A DNA stretch of 64,000 nucleotides, taken from the NCBI GenBank assembly GCA_018725565.1, contig QLUR01000009.1, positions 16,235 to 80,234 on the forward strand. The letters are read 5' to 3'. The stretch is from Bacillota bacterium (GTDB lineage Bacteria > Bacillota > Dethiobacteria > Dethiobacterales > Dethiobacteraceae). Position numbers and translations under genes: made by a program. Each line of letters begins with the position of its first letter. Positions within the stretch are counted from its first letter, which is position 1. This document shows positions 61,462 through 64,000 of this stretch, in pieces. The notes beneath the pieces were generated by a model, which ran no database searches, was not told the origin of the DNA, and saw nothing but the letters and a program-made list of their open reading frames with translations.

Positions 61462-63065
61462 TGATGAAACACCCGCTTTTGATCAAAACCATGCTGGAAA
61501 GGTCACGTAAACTTTTTCCCAAGAAAGAAATCTTTTCGCGATGTTTTGAAAAGGACCATAGACTGACCTACGGCGATATGCATAAAAGGGTTTGTCGACT
61601 GGCTAATGTTCTGCAATCATTGGGCGCGCAAAGGGGAGATAAAATTGGCACCTTTGCCTGGAACAACCACCGACACCTAGAGCTGTATTTTGCCGTAACC
61701 TGCAGTGATATGGTTCTGCATACCCTTAACCTTCGTCTTTTCCCGGAACACCTGATTCATGTCATAAATCATGCCGCAGATAAGATTATATTTGTGGACG
61801 AAGACCTGATTCCTCTGCTGGAAAGGGTATCCGACCAGCTGACAACGGTGGAAAAATACGTTATTCTGACCGATAAGGAAGAACTGCCACCCACCAGGCT
61901 CTCTCCCGCTTTGCACTATGAGAAGCTGCTTGCCGATGCGCCGGAAACCTTTGAGTTTCCCGATGATGTGGATGAAAACAGCCCAGCCGGCATGTGCTAC
62001 ACAACAGCAACGACAGGTCTGCCCAAGGGAGTGCTTTACACGCAGCGTTCTATTTACTTGCACAGCCTCGTACAGGCATTACCGGACATTCATTGCCTCG
62101 CCGAACAGGATGTTCTCATGCCAGTGGTGCCGATGTTCCACGTCATGGCCTGGGGCTTGCCTTTTTCGGCGGCTTGGCTTGGTACCAAGCTGGTAATGCC
62201 GGGCAGAGTGTTAACACCGGATGCACTCTGTAAACTAATGGAACAGGAGAAAGTGACCATTTCCGCAGGTGTGCCTACCATCTGGATGAGCATCTTACAG
62301 CATCTGGAGGCAGGCAATAAATATGATCTGAGCGCCCTGCGTCACGTAGCAATCGGAGGGTCGGCTGCTTCGGCCAATATGATCAAATTACTTGGAAAGT
62401 TTGGCATCAACGTGTTCCACGCCTATGGTATGACCGAAACATCCCCAGTGGTTTTAGCGTCCCGACTAAAAAGCTACATGAAAGAATGGGGGGAAGACAG
62501 GCAATACGCTCTGCGAGCTAAACAGGGGCTGCTACTCCCGGGGCTGGACATGAAAATCGTCAACAATGAAGGCAATGAAGTGGCTTGGGACGGCAAAGAA
62601 ATGGGCGAACTCTGCGTCAGGGGTCCCTGGATTGCCGGTGCCTATTTCGATGAGCCGGAACGGAGCAAGGAGAACTTCAGAGACGGCTGGCTTTATACTA
62701 ACGACATGGTAACAATTGACGAAGAAGGTTTTGTCCTGATTCAGGACAGGGCTAAAGACCTTATTAAAAGCGGCGGAGAGTGGATTTCCTCAGTTGATTT
62801 GGAAAATGTCATCATGATTCACCCGGCGGTGGCGGAAGCCGCTGTTATCGCCATACCTGACCCCAAGTGGCAGGAAAGACCCATGGCCTGTGTAGTTCTT
62901 AAAGCTGCCGAGAAGGATAAGGTAACCGAAGCTGACATCCTTGCTTTCCTTGAAGGTAAAGTAGCCAAATGGTGGTTGCCGGACAAGGTTATGTTTATTG
63001 ATGAAATACCAAAGACCAGCGTAGGCAAGTTCAATAAAAAAGCGCTACGGGAAAGATTCGGCTGA
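61458..63065 (+). CDS. Medium/long-chain acyl-CoA synthetase
   Basis: ANL ligase of 535 aa. CYTTATTGLPKGVLYTQRS is the P-loop (Ala-Thr variant), MFHVMAWGLPF and AYGMTETSP are the substrate and adenine motifs, and RAKDLIKSGGEWISSVDLEN plus the terminal SVGKFNKKALRE complete it. ATG 61458 overlaps the preceding stop. Second CoA ligase of the locus; the two may differ in chain length. Confidence 0.92.
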   Translation: MMMKHPLLIKTMLERSRKLFPKKEIFSRCFEKDHRLTYGDMHKRVCRLANVLQSLGAQRGDKIGTFAWNNHRHLELYFAVTCSDMVLHTLNLRLFPEHLIHVINHAADKIIFVDEDLIPLLERVSDQLTTVEKYVILTDKEELPPTRLSPALHYEKLLADAPETFEFPDDVDENSPAGMCYTTATTGLPKGVLYTQRSIYLHSLVQALPDIHCLAEQDVLMPVVPMFHVMAWGLPFSAAWLGTKLVMPGRVLTPDALCKLMEQEKVTISAGVPTIWMSILQHLEAGNKYDLSALRHVAIGGSAASANMIKLLGKFGINVFHAYGMTETSPVVLASRLKSYMKEWGEDRQYALRAKQGLLLPGLDMKIVNNEGNEVAWDGKEMGELCVRGPWIAGAYFDEPERSKENFRDGWLYTNDMVTIDEEGFVLIQDRAKDLIKSGGEWISSVDLENVIMIHPAVAEAAVIAIPDPKWQERPMACVVLKAAEKDKVTEADILAFLEGKVAKWWLPDKVMFIDEIPKTSVGKFNKKALRERFG

Positions 63066-63083
63066 ATCAGCAGCCCCAAAAAA

Positions 63084-63113
63084 AGATGCGCAGGCTTGCA
63101 AGCCTGCGCATCT
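63084..63113. terminator. Bidirectional-type hairpin after acyl-CoA synthetase
   Basis: AGATGCGCAGGCTT and AAGCCTGCGCATCT form a perfect 14-base stem with a two-base loop. An A7 run lies on its left, giving a T-tract on the minus strand; the plus side has only TACTTAT. Confidence 0.7.
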
Positions 63114-63229
63114 TACTTATAAGGAGGATGGTAAAATGCCTGCGCGCTCTTTTCGTTGACACCAAGGGAACATATTGATAAGATTAAAGCGCAAAGCAAA
63201 TATCTAGCATTGATTGGGGGGTAACTTCC

Positions 63230-63508
63230 ATAACTGACCGAGACATCTTGGAGCTTATTGCGACTCAGGTAGGCAAACTAACAATGCAGGTGGACAGCCT
63301 TACGAAAGACATGGCCGGCGTCAAGGCAAACATGGCCACTAAGGATGAACTGAGCAGCGTTAAGGCCATTGTTATCAAAATCGAACACGACCATGGCCAG
63401 AAGCTGGGCGCATTGTTTGACGGACAGGCCCAAAACTCAGAAAAGCTGGATCGGATTGAAGCGGAAGTATCAAGGCATGAGGAAATCATACTGAGGCGGA
63501 TTAAGTAG
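63230..63508 (+). CDS. Small coiled-coil protein, unusual start
   Basis: Charged, heptad-rich protein (LIATQVGKLTMQVDSLTKDM ... EKLDRIEAEVSRHEEIILRR). The first conventional start is TTG 63248 (86 aa), but the frame extends to ATA 63230, giving ITDRDILELI, the usual start (MTDxDxL) of this kind of protein, with GGGGGG eight to ten bases ahead. Function unknown; similar proteins often sit beside small antitoxin-like genes, as here. Confidence 0.6.
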   Translation: MTDRDILELIATQVGKLTMQVDSLTKDMAGVKANMATKDELSSVKAIVIKIEHDHGQKLGALFDGQAQNSEKLDRIEAEVSRHEEIILRRIK

Positions 63509-63691
63509 ATGGAAGAAAAGAAAATTTCGCTCCCAGACTTTAGGAATATTGACGAGATGGCACATTTCTTCGATAACAACAGTCCCCTTGATGTCGAAGG
63601 CTTCGAGGAGGTAAATATTAAATTCGTCAAAGCAAAAGACACGCTTCCGGTTCGTCGGGGGGCACAGAGACGCTCAGCCCCGCGCAGCTAA
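63509..63691 (+). CDS. Short hypothetical protein
   Basis: A 60-aa protein, ATG immediately after the coiled-coil gene's TAG. MEEKKISLPDFRNIDEMAHF then FEEVNIKFVKAKDTLPVRR has the look of short CopG/BrnA-like antitoxins, but I see no ribbon-helix-helix or partner toxin. Ends just before the strong terminator. Confidence 0.5.
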   Translation: MEEKKISLPDFRNIDEMAHFFDNNSPLDVEGFEEVNIKFVKAKDTLPVRRGAQRRSAPRS

Positions 63692-63699
63692 GCCGTACT

Positions 63700-63750
63700 A
63701 TAGAAAAGATAACCACGGGGGTTTTCGGCTCCCGTGGTTATCTTTTCTAT
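63700..63750. terminator. Strong symmetrical terminator
   Basis: A perfect 20-base stem (63700-63719 with 63731-63750) around an 11-base loop, with A-rich and T-rich outer arms. It would stop transcription from both sides. Confidence 0.9.
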
Positions 63751-64000
63751 GCAAACTTTGCGCTGCCGGGCATCAGCCGCCTTCTCGTTTCTTCTTCCTT
63801 GTCCTTTCCCGCTCAACGATCAACACGATAAACATTATCACCTCTGCGTGTGCTTCCGGGGATAATTCATCAGCATAGAGCTTTAAAGCGGTTACGATGC
63901 TCGAAGGAATGCTCCGATACAAATGAGTATTCCTGCGGCATCCGGCCAGCAATCCTGTGACATCCGGCCAGAGTTCTTGTCACATCCGGCCACAGTTCTT
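63751..64000. other. Window end: no supported gene
   Basis: A minus-strand frame ending at 63773 encodes about 45 charged residues (ELSPEAHAEVIMFIVLIVER) but runs into the repeats at 63939 without a clear start. Possibly the tail of a small gene or part of a mobile element beyond the window. Confidence 0.3.
63939..64000. repeat. Three 22-bp tandem repeats at the window edge
   Basis: CATCCGGCCA begins at 63939, 63961 and 63983, exactly 22 bases apart, with related 12-base spacers (AATCCTGTGA, GAGTTCTTGT). Multiple terminal repeats of this sort are found at the ends of IS21-type elements; the element itself would lie beyond 64000. Confidence 0.7.

Noticed and set aside
63939..64000. CRISPR array
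   Set aside because: Repeat unit is 22 bases in all with only about 10 conserved and 12-base related spacers; this is not a CRISPR repeat-spacer pattern, and no cas gene is present.

Overview
The window is a low-to-medium GC bacterial chromosome segment. Gene content and order point to a Gram-positive anaerobe of the Clostridia, most like the Peptococcaceae/Desulfotomaculum or Syntrophomonas-type syntrophs. The evidence is CodY, a PASTA kinase with its PP2C phosphatase, the dprA-topA-xer-hslVU-codY-rpsB block, frequent TTG/GTG starts with strong AGGAGG sites, an HndABCD-type [FeFe] hydrogenase and acyl-CoA/acetoacetate genes under apparent sigma-54 control. The species cannot be named from sequence alone.

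Layout. 1-13.8 kb is mostly core: the tail of an efflux adaptor, then rlmN, prpC, prkC, rsgA, rpe, the riboflavin genes ribD-ribE-ribBA-ribH, an ECF sigma/anti-sigma pair and polA. 13.8-22.0 kb is an accessory island set between polA and mutM. It holds a relB relic and a full relB copy, a HepT/MntA toxin-antitoxin pair, a MITE-like element, a sigma factor/ABC transporter operon read leftward, a broken S15-type hydrolase, a methyltransferase and a small regulator/membrane protein pair. Degenerate short direct repeats recur at both ends. 22.0-26.3 kb holds mutM, a DUF2889-like gene and two glycosyltransferases.

26.3-34.3 kb is a hydrogenase locus. A structured untranslated region precedes a DRTGG protein, an RsbW-like ATPase, a HydS-like (sensory-type) [FeFe] hydrogenase and a second DRTGG protein. 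The catalytic hndA, an ATPase, hndB, hndC and hndD follow. A PHP-domain protein and an acetoacetyl-CoA synthetase with a textbook sigma-54 promoter come next.

37.7-53.6 kb is the conserved dprA-topA-xerC-hslV-hslU-codY / rpsB-tsf-pyrH-frr-(small ferredoxin)-uppS-cdsA-dxr-rseP-ispG run, linking genome processing, translation and isoprenoid/lipid precursor synthesis. 53.7-63.1 kb is a fatty-acid/acyl-CoA locus led by a PAS-sigma-54 activator. A second perfect sigma-54 promoter precedes an acyl-CoA dehydrogenase, followed by a CoA ligase, a thiolase, a membrane protein interrupted by one in-frame UGA, and a second CoA ligase. C-terminal scraps of a crotonase and a 3-hydroxyacyl-CoA dehydrogenase lie in the gaps, so this pathway has lost its middle genes here. 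The window ends with two small ORFs, a very strong hairpin and 22-bp tandem repeats that may be the edge of a mobile element.
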